Assembly (NCBI RefSeq): GCF_017303215.1
Contig: NZ_JAEMWU010000001.1
Coordinates: 558,001 to 622,000, forward strand
DNA length: 64,000 bases
Reading direction: 5' to 3'
From: Microbacterium esteraromaticum
GTDB lineage: Bacteria > Actinomycetota > Actinomycetes > Actinomycetales > Microbacteriaceae
Part shown: positions 33,916 to 43,003 of the stretch, in pieces
How positions within the stretch are numbered: the first letter of the stretch is position 1
Layout of the letters: every line of letters begins with the position of its first letter
Made by a program: the position numbers and the translations under genes
The notes under the pieces: model-generated
Seen by the model: the letters and a program-made list of their open reading frames with translations, nothing else
What the model was told of the DNA's origin: nothing
Databases searched by the model: none

Positions 33916-36078
33916 CTACACCAGTACCGCTTTCTTCTCCCGTCGCATGCCATGCAGCAGCGGCTCGGTGTATCCGCTCGGCTGGCTGGCGCCTTCCAGA
34001 ATCAGTCGCCGTGCGGCGGCGTACGCGATCCTCGGCCCAGCACCAGAGAGGGGCTCGTATGCGGCATCCGATGCGTTCTGCCCGTCGACGACGGGGGCGA
34101 GGCGCTGCAGGGCGGCGTCGACGTCGGCCTCGGTGATGACGCCGTGCTGCAGCCAGTTCGCCAGCAGCTGGCTCGAGATGCGCAGCGTCGCGCGGTCTTC
34201 CATGAGGGCGACGCCGTGGATGTCGGGCACCTTCGAGCATCCGACGCCCTGATCGATCCACCGCACCACGTACCCCAGGATCGACTGCACGTTGTTGTCG
34301 AGCTCGGTCGCGACGACGTCGGCCGTCAGATCGCCCGTACCGGCGAGCGGCGGCTGCAGCAGCACATCCAGCGATGACGGCTCATATGCCGGCAGCGTTT
34401 GACGCACCTCGAACGGGTCGACCTGGTGATAGTGCAGAGCGTGCAGTGTCGCCGCCGTCGGCGAAGGAACCCACGCCGTCGACGCCCCCGAACGGACGTG
34501 ACCGATCTTCTGCTCGAGCATGTCGTGCATCAGATCGGGCATCGCCCACATGCCCTTGCCGATCTGCGCCCGCCCGCCCAGACCCGACGCCAGCCCGATC
34601 GCGACATTGCGGTCTTCGTAGGTCTGCATGAACGGCTGCGCCTTGATGCCCGACTTCGGCAGGAACGGCCCGGCGTGCAGCGACGTGTGGATCTCATCGC
34701 CCGTGCGATCGAGGAACCCGGTGTTGATGAACACCACCCGGTCGGATGCTGCCGCGATGCACGCCGCCAGATTCGCCGACGTGCGCCGCTCCTCATCCAT
34801 GATCCCGACCTTCAGCGTGCGCTCGGGCAGCCCCAGCAGCGCTTCGACTCGGCCGAACAGCTCGACGGCGAACGCCACCTCGTCGGGGCCGTGCATCTTC
34901 GGCTTGACGATGTACATCGACCCGGTGCGCGAGTTCGCACCGCGCCGAGCGCCCGTCAGGTCGGGCAGCGCACCCAGCGCGGTCATGATCGCATCGAGGA
35001 TGCCCTCGAAAACCTCACCACCGTCGGCATCGAGCACGGCATCGGTGCGCATCAGATGCCCGACGTTGCGCACGAACAGCACCGACCGGCCCGGCAGCAC
35101 CAACTCGCCGCCCGACGGCGTCGTGTACCGGCGGTCATCGTTCAGCCGGCGCGTGAACGACTGCCCGCCCTTGCTCACCGTCTCGGTCAACGTGCCATCC
35201 ATCAACCCGCGCCAGTTGCGGTACCCGAGCGCCTTGTCATCGGCGTCGACGGCGGCGACCGAGTCTTCCAGGTCCATGATCGTCGTGATCGCCGACTCCA
35301 GCACGACGTCTTGCACGCCCGCAGCATCCGTCCGCCCGATCGCGCCGTCGCGATCGATGACGATCTCGACGTGCAGTCCGTGATGACGCAGCAGCACCGA
35401 CGTCGGAGCATCGGCCGGCCCCGCGAACCCGACGAACGTCGCCGGGTCGCTCAGACGTCGGATGCCCGATGCCGTCGCCACGGCCAGGCCTTCGGCATCC
35501 ACCCGATAGCCGGTGGCATCCGCGTGCGAACCCTCGGTGAGCGGCGCCGCCTGGTCGAGCAGCGCGCGACCCCGTGCAATCACCTCGGCGCCGCGAGCGG
35601 CGTTGTACTCGCGGCCCGGGGCGAGCTCGACGGTCTGCTCGATCGCATCGGTGCCGTAGAGCGCGTCGTACAGCGACCCCCACCGGGCGTTCGCGGCGTT
35701 CAGCGCGAAGCGCGCGTTCAGCAGCGGCACCACGAGCTGCGGGCCGGCCATCGTCGCGATCTCGGGATCGACGTTCTCGGTCGTGATCCGGAACGGTGCC
35801 GGCTCGGGAACGAGGTAGCCGATCTCGGTGAGCAGCGCCCGGTACTGCGCCGGGTCGGGACGCCCGGGGGACGCCCGGTGGAACGCGTCAATGCGCTGCT
35901 GCAGGTCATCGCGGATGCGCAGCAGCTCAGCATTGCGCGGCGCGAGGTCATGGATGATCGCGGCGACACCGCTCCAGAATGCGCTCGCATCGAGCCCGGC
36001 ATCGGCCAGGGCGGTCTCGGCGAACTCGGCGATCGGATCGGCGACCGACAGGCCGGCACGGTCGAGGTACGTGGTCAC
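33916..36078 (-). CDS. glcB: Malate synthase G
   Basis: 720-aa malate synthase that condenses glyoxylate and acetyl-CoA to malate, normal length for the G form. Recognised stretches include [24 protein letters not shown], with active-site Arg, and [27 protein letters not shown] near the C-terminus. GTG 36078 is chosen because AAGGACAAGGACT lies directly upstream and the following VTTYLDRAG matches GlcB starts; a longer frame to 36345 would run into the divergent gene. The divergent IclR regulator probably controls it, as IclR proteins do for glyoxylate-shunt genes. Confidence 0.92.
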   Translation of the reverse strand: MTTYLDRAGLSVADPIAEFAETALADAGLDASAFWSGVAAIIHDLAPRNAELLRIRDDLQQRIDAFHRASPGRPDPAQYRALLTEIGYLVPEPAPFRITTENVDPEIATMAGPQLVVPLLNARFALNAANARWGSLYDALYGTDAIEQTVELAPGREYNAARGAEVIARGRALLDQAAPLTEGSHADATGYRVDAEGLAVATASGIRRLSDPATFVGFAGPADAPTSVLLRHHGLHVEIVIDRDGAIGRTDAAGVQDVVLESAITTIMDLEDSVAAVDADDKALGYRNWRGLMDGTLTETVSKGGQSFTRRLNDDRRYTTPSGGELVLPGRSVLFVRNVGHLMRTDAVLDADGGEVFEGILDAIMTALGALPDLTGARRGANSRTGSMYIVKPKMHGPDEVAFAVELFGRVEALLGLPERTLKVGIMDEERRTSANLAACIAAASDRVVFINTGFLDRTGDEIHTSLHAGPFLPKSGIKAQPFMQTYEDRNVAIGLASGLGGRAQIGKGMWAMPDLMHDMLEQKIGHVRSGASTAWVPSPTAATLHALHYHQVDPFEVRQTLPAYEPSSLDVLLQPPLAGTGDLTADVVATELDNNVQSILGYVVRWIDQGVGCSKVPDIHGVALMEDRATLRISSQLLANWLQHGVITEADVDAALQRLAPVVDGQNASDAAYEPLSGAGPRIAYAAARRLILEGASQPSGYTEPLLHGMRREKKAVLV

Positions 36079-36139
36079 AGTCCTTGTCCTTCCCTGTGGG
36101 CGCCCGGGCGGCGCCGACTCCCACGGTAGGCAGAATGCT

Positions 36140-36160
36140 CGATTTCGGAGCGCCGATTTC
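36140..36160. promoter_or_regulatory. Direct repeat in the glcB-iclR intergenic region
   Basis: CGATTTC occurs at 36140-36146 and again at 36154-36160 in the 87-bp divergent promoter region, 14 bp centre to centre. This could be part of an IclR-type binding site, but the evidence is only position and repetition. Confidence 0.3.
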
Positions 36161-36165
36161 ATATC

Positions 36166-36936
36166 GTGGAACGCGTGACAGCATCCGACAGCTCTCCCGC
36201 ACCCGGCGGCGTGCAGTCCGTCGCCCGCACCTTCGCCCTGCTCGAAGCCCTCGCCGACGCCGGAGGAGAAGAGGCGCTCGCCGCGCTCGCCGCCGCCACG
36301 GGCCTCGCCGTGCCGACCGCGCACCGCCTGCTCAAGACACTGCACGGCCTCGGCTACGTGCGCCAGCTCGAAGACCGCCGCTACGCCCTCGGCGCCGGGC
36401 TCATCGCCCTCGGGCAGCAGGCCGTGCCGCCGCTGGCCGATGCCGCACTACCCGCACTTCGGCAGCTCGAAGACGCCTTTCACGAGACCGCCAACCTCGC
36501 CGTGCTCGACGGTGACCTCGTGCTGTACGCCGGACAGGTGGCCTCGCGTCAGCGCATGCGCATGTTCACCGAGGTGGGCCGGCGCGTGCTGGCGCACTCG
36601 ACCGGCGTCGGCAAGGCGATGCTCTCGACCATGCCCGAACCGCACGTCCGCGCCCTCATCGCCCGCACCGGACTGCCGCGCTTCACCCCGCAGACCCTCA
36701 CCGACCCGGATGCCTTCATCGCCGACCTGCGCCGATCGCGCAGCCGCGGGTTCGCCGCCGACGACAGCGAACAAGAGGTCGGCGTGCGCTGCATCGCCGT
36801 CGCCGTGCCCGGACTGGGCCAGCCCGCCGCGATCTCGGTATCGGGTCCCGCCGCCCGCATCACGGATGCCCGGGTGCCCGACGTTGTCGACGCGCTGACG
36901 CAGGCGACCGAGCATCTGGCAGCTGCCGGCCGCTGA
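36166..36936 (+). CDS. IclR family transcriptional regulator
   Basis: 256 aa. The winged helix-turn-helix occupies about residues 15-75 ([20 protein letters not shown]), and the C-terminal effector domain has family motifs such as [11 protein letters not shown] and ...[21 protein letters not shown]. IclR proteins sense small metabolites such as glyoxylate or pyruvate. It is divergent from malate synthase G, so regulation of glyoxylate metabolism is the natural hypothesis. The start may be GTG 36166 or GTG 36175; neither has a strong ribosome site. Confidence 0.85.
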   Translation: MERVTASDSSPAPGGVQSVARTFALLEALADAGGEEALAALAAATGLAVPTAHRLLKTLHGLGYVRQLEDRRYALGAGLIALGQQAVPPLADAALPALRQLEDAFHETANLAVLDGDLVLYAGQVASRQRMRMFTEVGRRVLAHSTGVGKAMLSTMPEPHVRALIARTGLPRFTPQTLTDPDAFIADLRRSRSRGFAADDSEQEVGVRCIAVAVPGLGQPAAISVSGPAARITDARVPDVVDALTQATEHLAAAGR

Positions 36937-36997
36937 GCCGCGCGCCACCTGCGGTGCTCGATACACTTCCTTCGACCCCGACTCGAAGGATGCCCCG

Positions 36998-37984
36998 ATG
37001 CCGCGTTTCGACCTGCCGCCCGAGCAGCTGCGCACCTACTCGCCCGACGTGACCGAACCGGCCGACTTCGACGAGTTCTGGCAGCGCACCCTCGCCGAGT
37101 CGCGCGCCGTCGCTACCCCGCCCGTGCTGCGCCGGGTCGACTCTCCCCTGCGCACGGTCGAGGTCTACGACGTCACCTTCAGCGGCTACGCCGGTGATCC
37201 CGTGCACGCCTGGCTCGTGCTGCCCGCGCACATCGACGGCCCGCTGCCGGGCATCGTCGAATACGTCGGGTACGGCGGCGGCCGCGGTGTCGCCCACGAG
37301 CAACTGCACTGGGCATCGTCCGGATACGCGTACCTGCGCATGGACACCCGTGGCCAGGGCAGCGTCTGGGGCAACGGCGGCTCGACCGCCGATCCGCACG
37401 GCACCGGTTCGTCGTCGCCCGGGTTCATGACCCGTGGCATCCTCGACCCGCACGACTACTACTACCGCCGCGTGTTCACCGATGGCGTGCTCGCCGTCGA
37501 CGCGCTGCGCTCGCTCGACCGCGTCGACGCAAGCCGTGTCGCCGTCGTCGGCTCGAGCCAGGGCGGGGGCATCTCGATCGCCGTCGCCGGCCTCACCGAG
37601 GGGCTGATCGCCGTGATGCCCGAGGTGCCGTTCCTGTGCCACTTCGAACGCGCCATCGGCATGACCGACCGCGACCCTTACCAAGAGGTCGTCCGTTACC
37701 TGTCGGTGCACCGCGACGCCGTCGAGCCGGTCTTCCGCACCCTGTCGTACTTCGACGGTGTCACCTTCGCGCGCCGGGCAACGGCCCCGGCGCTGTTCTC
37801 GGTTGCCCTGATGGATGCCACCTGTCCGCCCTCCACGGTGTACGCGGCTAAGAATGCCTGGGCGGCCGACGCCGAGATCATCGAGTACCCGTTCAATGAC
37901 CACGAGGGCGGCCTCGGCGTGCACTGGGCGCCGCAGGCGCAGTTCCTCGCCGCGCACGTGGGGGAGCCCGTCTCCGCCGGGTAA
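36998..37984 (+). CDS. Acetylxylan esterase/cephalosporin-C deacetylase family (AXE1)
   Basis: 328-aa carbohydrate esterase family 7-type hydrolase that removes acetyl groups from xylooligosaccharides or cephalosporin C. The alpha/beta-hydrolase triad is visible: Ser in GSSQGGG near residue 186, Asp in LMDATCP near 273 and His in NDHEGG near 302, with family motifs RGQG and DYYYRRVF. No signal peptide, so it acts on imported oligosaccharides. It stands alone between the IclR gene and the pantothenate operon. Confidence 0.88.
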   Translation: MPRFDLPPEQLRTYSPDVTEPADFDEFWQRTLAESRAVATPPVLRRVDSPLRTVEVYDVTFSGYAGDPVHAWLVLPAHIDGPLPGIVEYVGYGGGRGVAHEQLHWASSGYAYLRMDTRGQGSVWGNGGSTADPHGTGSSSPGFMTRGILDPHDYYYRRVFTDGVLAVDALRSLDRVDASRVAVVGSSQGGGISIAVAGLTEGLIAVMPEVPFLCHFERAIGMTDRDPYQEVVRYLSVHRDAVEPVFRTLSYFDGVTFARRATAPALFSVALMDATCPPSTVYAAKNAWAADAEIIEYPFNDHEGGLGVHWAPQAQFLAAHVGEPVSAG

Positions 37985-38068
37985 GCGCCCTCCCGAACGG
38001 CGAAGGGCGGAGCGAAAAGATAAGAGCGATACTCCTTCGTATGGCGTAAGTGCATGCTCGTGCGTGGC

Positions 38069-38107
38069 GGGCTGCGCTTTTTGCTCCCAGATTTTGGGAG
38101 CCAGCCC
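38069..38107. promoter_or_regulatory. Nested hairpin upstream of the pantothenate operon
   Basis: An inner perfect stem GCTCCCA-GATTT-TGGGAGC (38083-38101) is extended by GGGCTG (38069-38074) pairing with CAGCCC (38102-38107), with an 8-nt bulge containing five Ts on the left side only. It lies ~50 bp before the DUF2520 gene. The T-run is on the wrong side for a plus-strand terminator. It might be a structured leader or a terminator of odd form. Confidence 0.4.
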
Positions 38108-38157
38108 ATGCGGGCGCATACTCGTGACACCCCATCAGCCTGTTCTTGGGAATCACA

Positions 38158-38895
38158 ATGACGTCCTTCGCACCCGCCCCGAGCGACACGACCATCGCCA
38201 TCATCGGCGCCGGTCGCCTCGGCACCACACTGGCTCGTGCGCTACGCGCCGCCCGCTTCCGCGTCTTCGGCCCCCTCGGGCCGGGCACCCCGCCCCGCGC
38301 CGACATCGCCCTCCTCTGCGTCCCCGACGCCGCCATCAGTGAGACCGCGCGCGCAACCAGACCGTTCGCCCGCCTCATCGGTCACGCCTCGGGTGCGACC
38401 CCCCTCAACGACGTCGACTTCAGCATCCACCCGCTCCAGACCTTCATCGGCACCGAGCCGCCCGAGATCTTCCACGGCATCACCGCGGCCATCGCCGGAC
38501 GCACCCCCGACGCGCTCGCCGCAGCCGACAGCATCGCGCGCGCCCTCGGAGCCCGCCCGATCGCGATCGACGACGTGCACCGCGCCGAGTACCACGCCGC
38601 GGCCTCGTTCGCGTCGAACTTCGTGCTCACCGTGCTCGACGCCGCCGAGCAACTCGCAGAGCGGGCGAACATCCCGCCCGCCGACGCGCGCGAGCTGCTG
38701 GCACCACTCATTCGGCAGAGCGTCGACAACTGGGTCGCCACCGGGGCGGGCCCCGTGCTCACCGGCCCCATCGCCCGCGGAGATGAGGCCACCGTCGCCC
38801 GCCAGCGCCAGGTCGCCGAGGCAGCTGGGCTCGACGAGCTCTTCGACGCACTCGCCGATCGCACCCGCGCACTCACCGACAGACCCGCCGCATGA
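38158..38895 (+). CDS. Rossmann-fold DUF2520 protein, PanG-like ketopantoate reductase candidate
   Basis: 245 aa. The N-terminal NAD(P)-binding Rossmann domain starts IAIIGAGRLGTTLARAL at residues 13-30, and the C-terminal helical DUF2520 domain contains EYHAAASFASNFVLTVLDAAEQL. DUF2520 proteins next to panC are known from mycobacteria, and PanG of Francisella shows that a protein of this type can be the ketopantoate reductase that makes pantoate. Its 4-nt overlap with panC and co-location with panB make that role likely here; it remains inference without tests. ATG 38158 follows GGGAA. Confidence 0.75.
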   Translation: MTSFAPAPSDTTIAIIGAGRLGTTLARALRAARFRVFGPLGPGTPPRADIALLCVPDAAISETARATRPFARLIGHASGATPLNDVDFSIHPLQTFIGTEPPEIFHGITAAIAGRTPDALAAADSIARALGARPIAIDDVHRAEYHAAASFASNFVLTVLDAAEQLAERANIPPADARELLAPLIRQSVDNWVATGAGPVLTGPIARGDEATVARQRQVAEAAGLDELFDALADRTRALTDRPAA

Positions 38896-39755
38896 AGATC
38901 GTCCGCACGATCGCCGAGGTGCGCGCCGCCGTGCGCGACACCCGCAGTCGTGGCGGGCGCATCGGCCTTGTGCCCACCATGGGCGCCTTCCATGACGGGC
39001 ACCTCTCGCTCATGCGTCACTCCCGCCAGCACAACGACCTCGTCGTCGTCTCGCTGTTCGTCAACCCCACCCAGTTCGGCCCCGCCGAAGACCTCAGCCG
39101 CTACCCGCGCGACGAGCAGCGCGACGCCGCCCTGGCCGAGCAGGCCGGCGCCGACGTGCTCTTCGCCCCCGATGTGGCCGAGATCTACCCCGATGGCTTC
39201 GCGACGAGCATCCACGTCTCGGGTCTCACCGACGTGCTCGACGGCGCCGCCCGCGGTGCGCACCACTTCGACGGGGTCGCCACGGTCGTCACCAAACTGC
39301 TCGGCATCGTGCGGCCCGACACCGCCTACTTCGGGCAGAAAGACGCCCAGCAGGTGCTCGTCGTCCGCCGCGTCGTGCGCGACCTCGACCTCGACGTGCG
39401 CATCGAAGCGCTGCCCACCGTGCGTGAACCCGACGGGCTCGCCATGAGCTCGCGCAACATCTACCTCGATGCGGATGCCCGCCGCCGGGCCGCCGCGCTG
39501 AACAGGGCGCTCACGGTGGCATCCGACCTGCACCGCTCCGGCGAACGCGACGCCGCCACCCTCGTGGCCGCCGCTCGACGGGTGCTCGATGCCGCAGGGA
39601 TCACCCCCGAGTACCTCGAACTGCGCGACGCGACCGACCTGCGCGCGCTCACCCGTGTCGACGACGACGCCCTGCTCGCGGTCGCCGCGCGCGTCGGCGA
39701 CGCCCGCCTGATCGACAACCACCTCCTCACCGCCTCGCCGAAGAAGCCGTCATGA
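38892..39755 (+). CDS. panC: Pantothenate synthetase
   Basis: 287-aa PanC, joining pantoate and beta-alanine with ATP to make pantothenate, the coenzyme A precursor. The nucleotide-binding PTMGAFHDGHLSL motif is near residues 28-40, with FGQKDAQQ and MSSRNIYL further on, all intact. Length matches the family. ATGA overlaps link it to the DUF2520 gene before it and panB after it, giving a tight three-gene pathway operon. No panD is present here. Confidence 0.93.
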   Translation: MKIVRTIAEVRAAVRDTRSRGGRIGLVPTMGAFHDGHLSLMRHSRQHNDLVVVSLFVNPTQFGPAEDLSRYPRDEQRDAALAEQAGADVLFAPDVAEIYPDGFATSIHVSGLTDVLDGAARGAHHFDGVATVVTKLLGIVRPDTAYFGQKDAQQVLVVRRVVRDLDLDVRIEALPTVREPDGLAMSSRNIYLDADARRRAAALNRALTVASDLHRSGERDAATLVAAARRVLDAAGITPEYLELRDATDLRALTRVDDDALLAVAARVGDARLIDNHLLTASPKKPS

Positions 39756-40621
39756 GCTCCCACGCCGCCCCGCGCCGACGCGTCACCCTCGCAGACCTCG
39801 CCGCCAAGAAACGCGCCGGCGAACCACTCGTGATGGTCACCGCGTATGACCACCCCGGCGCGCAGATCGCCGAGGCGGCGGGCGTCGACCTCGTCCTCGT
39901 CGGCGACTCGGCCGCGATGACCGTACTCGGCTACGACAGCACCGTGCCGGTCACCGTCGACGAGATGCTCGTGCTCACCAGGGCTGTGCGCCGCGGACTC
40001 GACGCGCCCCTGCTGGTCGGGGATCTGCCGTTCGGCTCGTATGAGGCATCCGACGCCCTCGCGATCGCCACCGCCCAGCGCTTCGTGAAAGAGGCCGGTG
40101 TCGACCTGGTCAAGATCGAACGCGGCGGCACGAGCGTTGCCCGGGCCCGCGCCCTCGTCGACGCGGGCATCCCCGTCGTCGGCCACGTCGGACTCACCCC
40201 GCAGAGCGTCGCCGCCCTCGGTGGCTACCGCGCGCAGGGGCGCACCGCCGAGGCGGCGCTCGCCGTGATCGACGACGCCATCGCACTGCAGAACGCCGGA
40301 TGCTCGCTACTGGTCGTCGAAGCCGTTCCCTCGCCCGTCACGGCGGCGATCGTCGACCGCGTCGACATCCCGGTGATCGGCATCGGCGCCGGTGCCAGCG
40401 CCGACGGGCAGGTGCTGGTGTTTCACGACCTGCTCGGCATCTACGACGGCCCCGCCGCCCGGTTCGTCAAGCGCTACGCCCACCTGCGCGACGCCGCGAT
40501 CGACGGCGTCGCCGCCTACGCACGCGAGGTGCGGTCGGGTGCCTACCCCGCGCCCGAGCACGGGTACGCGATGGCGGATGCTGAAGAGCAACGCCTGCGC
40601 GAACTGCTCGACCGGCGCTGA
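39752..40621 (+). CDS. panB: 3-methyl-2-oxobutanoate hydroxymethyltransferase
   Basis: 289-aa PanB, which adds a hydroxymethyl group from methylene-tetrahydrofolate to 2-oxoisovalerate, making ketopantoate. Characteristic stretches are MVTAYDHPGAQIAEAAGVD, VLVGDSAAMTVLGY and GHVGLTPQS, with metal-binding Asp and catalytic Glu regions present. ATGA overlap with panC. A 15-bp inverted repeat follows before the convergent gene. Confidence 0.93.
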   Translation: MSSHAAPRRRVTLADLAAKKRAGEPLVMVTAYDHPGAQIAEAAGVDLVLVGDSAAMTVLGYDSTVPVTVDEMLVLTRAVRRGLDAPLLVGDLPFGSYEASDALAIATAQRFVKEAGVDLVKIERGGTSVARARALVDAGIPVVGHVGLTPQSVAALGGYRAQGRTAEAALAVIDDAIALQNAGCSLLVVEAVPSPVTAAIVDRVDIPVIGIGAGASADGQVLVFHDLLGIYDGPAARFVKRYAHLRDAAIDGVAAYAREVRSGAYPAPEHGYAMADAEEQRLRELLDRR

Positions 40622-40632
40622 CGGCGGCCCGC

Positions 40633-40718
40633 CGTACGTTTGGCGGGAGTCTGAACGTCTGGCGGGCGACACGCCGCGTATACCGCTGGCATCCGTACAA
40701 TTCCCCGCCAAACGTACG
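40633..40718. terminator. 15-bp inverted repeat between convergent genes
   Basis: CGTACGTTTGGCGGG (40633-40647) and its exact complement CCCGCCAAACGTACG (40704-40718) are separated by 56 nt. They fill most of the 119-bp gap between panB and the convergent SDR-DUF2867 gene. A long-loop bidirectional terminator or a palindromic repeat element are both possible. Confidence 0.5.
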
Positions 40719-40740
40719 TGACTCCAACTCGGCACGGGTG

Positions 40741-42306
40741 TCACCCACCCGAACCGGCGGCACCCGACTCGGCCGCGGCCGTGATGCGCGCCGCCATGCC
40801 GGCGAAGATGAACCCGTGGAACGGCAGCACGGCCAGCCAGTACAGCCGTCCGGTGAGCCCGCGAGGAAAGAACACGGCCCGCTGCTCGTAGCGCGTGCCC
40901 GTGGCATCCGGCACAGCTCTCAGCTCGAGCCATGCGGCGCCGGGCACTCTCATCTCGGCCCGCAACCGCAGCAGGCCGCCCGCTTCTGCATCAGCGGTCG
41001 GTTCGCGAACTGCCTCGACCCGCCAGAAGTCCACGGCGTCTCCGGGGCGCACGCGGGTGCGGCTGCGCCGCCCACGTCGCAGACCGACGCCGCCGATCAC
41101 GCGGTCCATGATGCCGCGCAGCGCCCACAGGAACCGTGACGAGTACCAGCCGTTCTGCCCGCCGATGCCCACGATCACCCGCCAGACCTCTGCCACGGGC
41201 GCGCTCGTGTGCACGGTGCGCTCATCGGTGAACACGGTCCGCCCCGCCCAATCCGGGTCGCTCGGCAACGGGTCGCTCGGGGCGCCCGACACCTCGGCAT
41301 CCTGCCAACTCGTCTCGACGCCATCCGCGTCGACCCGGCCGAGCGCCAGCGACACCGCCCGCCGGTAGGGCATCAGCCCGCCTTCGGGGCCCGGGATCAG
41401 GTCGTCGATCGCCCGGTTCTTCATCACGCACTCGTTCTGCAGCGACTCCACGAGTGGGCGCGCGATCGCCCGCGGCACCGGCGTCACCAGATTGACCCAC
41501 AGCGACGCCAGGCGAGGAGTCAGCACCGGCAGAGCCGCGATCGCCCGCTGCGGCAACCCCGCTTCGAGCGCGTACCCGTTCATCATCTGCCCGTAGCGCA
41601 GCACATCGGGGCCGCCGATGTCGACCGCGGCGTTCACCGTGGCATCCACCCGCGCCGCGCCCAGCAGGTAGTGCAGCACGTCGCGGATCGCGATCGGCTG
41701 AATGCGGTTGCGCACCCACTTGGGGGCGGGCATGTACGGCAGCACCTCGGTGAGGTGGCGGATCATCTCGAACGACGCCGACCCCGAGCCGATCACCACG
41801 CCGGCCTGCAGCACCAGCGTGGGCACTCCCGAGGCGAGCAGGATCTCACCCACCTGCACGCGCGAGCGCAGATGCGGCGACAGCTCGGCGCCGTCCGGGT
41901 GCAGGCCACCCAGATAGACGATCCGACGAACCCCGGATGCCGCGGCGGCATCCGCTACGGCGTGCGCGGCCTCGGCATCGCGGGCGTCGAAGTCCTTGCC
42001 TCCGCCCATGGAGTGCACCAGGTAGTAGACGACGTCCACATCGTGCATGGCACGGGCGACGGCATCCGCGTTCTGCGCCTCTCCCTCGACGATCTCGACG
42101 TCGTCGCCCCACGCGAACGATCGTGCGCGGGCCGCATCGCGCGCAAGCACGCGCACGCGGTAGCCGGCGTTCAGAAGGCGGGGCGTGAGGCGCCCGCCGA
42201 TGTACCCGGTCGCGCCAAGGACGAGCGCGCGCGGTGCGGTGCCGTCATCGCGGGGCGCCGCGCGCAGTTCGCGTTCGCGGCCGGTCGGTGTGGTCAGGTC
42301 GCTCAT
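40741..42306 (-). CDS. NAD(P)-binding SDR protein with DUF2867 domain
   Basis: 521 aa in two parts. The N-terminal ~300 residues are an atypical SDR (NmrA/YwnB-like) fold with GATGYIGGRL near 31-40; no clear YxxxK catalytic pair is visible, so it may bind the nucleotide without ordinary dehydrogenase chemistry. The C-terminal ~170 residues match DUF2867 (SRPBCC-like), for example WRVIVGIGGQNGWYSSRFLWALRGIMDR. Its function is unknown. ATG 42306 is chosen; an ATG at 42312 precedes it. Divergent from the PadR gene. Confidence 0.78.
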   Translation of the reverse strand: MSDLTTPTGRERELRAAPRDDGTAPRALVLGATGYIGGRLTPRLLNAGYRVRVLARDAARARSFAWGDDVEIVEGEAQNADAVARAMHDVDVVYYLVHSMGGGKDFDARDAEAAHAVADAAAASGVRRIVYLGGLHPDGAELSPHLRSRVQVGEILLASGVPTLVLQAGVVIGSGSASFEMIRHLTEVLPYMPAPKWVRNRIQPIAIRDVLHYLLGAARVDATVNAAVDIGGPDVLRYGQMMNGYALEAGLPQRAIAALPVLTPRLASLWVNLVTPVPRAIARPLVESLQNECVMKNRAIDDLIPGPEGGLMPYRRAVSLALGRVDADGVETSWQDAEVSGAPSDPLPSDPDWAGRTVFTDERTVHTSAPVAEVWRVIVGIGGQNGWYSSRFLWALRGIMDRVIGGVGLRRGRRSRTRVRPGDAVDFWRVEAVREPTADAEAGGLLRLRAEMRVPGAAWLELRAVPDATGTRYEQRAVFFPRGLTGRLYWLAVLPFHGFIFAGMAARITAAAESGAAGSGG

Positions 42307-42361
42307 GCACACAGGGTAGGTCGAGAGAGCCGCACGGCAAAAGGCCGACCCACCCTTGCCG

Positions 42362-42385
42362 AACGATTCATAGCGACATATCGTT
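42362..42385. promoter_or_regulatory. Dyad upstream of the padR gene
   Basis: AACGAT and ATCGTT form 6-bp inverted arms 12 bp apart, 28 bp before the padR start, in an AT-rich patch that stands out locally. Likely part of the promoter and a candidate PadR operator. Confidence 0.4.
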
Positions 42386-42413
42386 AACCATCGTCCAATT
42401 CGAGGAGGACATC

Positions 42414-42983
42414 ATGAGCAACGCATTCCCCAGTGGCGGCTTCGGCTTCGGAGCCAGCAACGGCGCAGGAAACCCGCTCGCGGGTGTGTGGGAGGCGATG
42501 GACCAGCTGCGCAGCACCTTCGAGCAGCGTCCCGGCACCTCGCGCATGGCCCGCGGCGACGTACGTGCGGCCGTCATCTCGCTGCTCGCCGAGAAGCCGA
42601 TGCACGGCTACCAGATCATCAGCGAGATCGGCGAGCGTTCGGGCGGCGCCTGGAAGCCGAGCGCCGGATCGGTCTACCCGACGCTGCAGCTGCTCGCCGA
42701 TGAGGGCCTGATCACCGCCGAAGAGCAGGGTGGACGCAAGACCTACTCGCTCACCGAAGCGGGTATCGCCGAGTCGGAAGAGGCCGCCGCCAAGCCCGCC
42801 CCGTGGGAGAACGCCGGCAACCGAGCGCCCGGACACCTCGCCCTGCTTCCCAAGGCCGGCATGGAGCTCGCCAGCGCCACCGCGCAGCTCGCCCGCACCG
42901 GAACCCCCGAACAGGTCGACGAAGGCGTCGCCGTGCTCGAAGACGCGCGCCGCAAGCTGTACGCGATTCTCGCCGAAGGGTGA
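42414..42983 (+). CDS. PadR family transcriptional regulator
   Basis: 189 aa. The winged-helix domain is at about residues 45-125: RAAVISLLAEKPMHGYQIISEI, then GSVYPTLQLLADEGLI and a GGRKTYSLTEAG wing, the PadR pattern. An N-terminal Gly-rich stretch and a C-terminal helical tail probably dimerise. GAGGAGG lies 6-7 nt before ATG 42414. The gene after it encodes an ABC1-type kinase, 20 nt downstream, likely in one operon. Confidence 0.87.
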   Translation: MSNAFPSGGFGFGASNGAGNPLAGVWEAMDQLRSTFEQRPGTSRMARGDVRAAVISLLAEKPMHGYQIISEIGERSGGAWKPSAGSVYPTLQLLADEGLITAEEQGGRKTYSLTEAGIAESEEAAAKPAPWENAGNRAPGHLALLPKAGMELASATAQLARTGTPEQVDEGVAVLEDARRKLYAILAEG

Positions 42984-43003
42984 CGATCGACGAGGGAGCA
43001 TCG

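Noticed and set aside
34399..36129. A plus-strand frame of 576 codons across glcB
   Set aside because: Arg/Gln/His-rich antisense shadow of the malate synthase gene in GC-rich DNA; no ribosome site or recognisable domain.
38083..38101. Inner hairpin near the pantothenate operon as a classic intrinsic terminator
   Set aside because: The T-run precedes the stem on the plus strand and becomes an A-run on the minus strand after it is transcribed, so it is not canonical in either direction.
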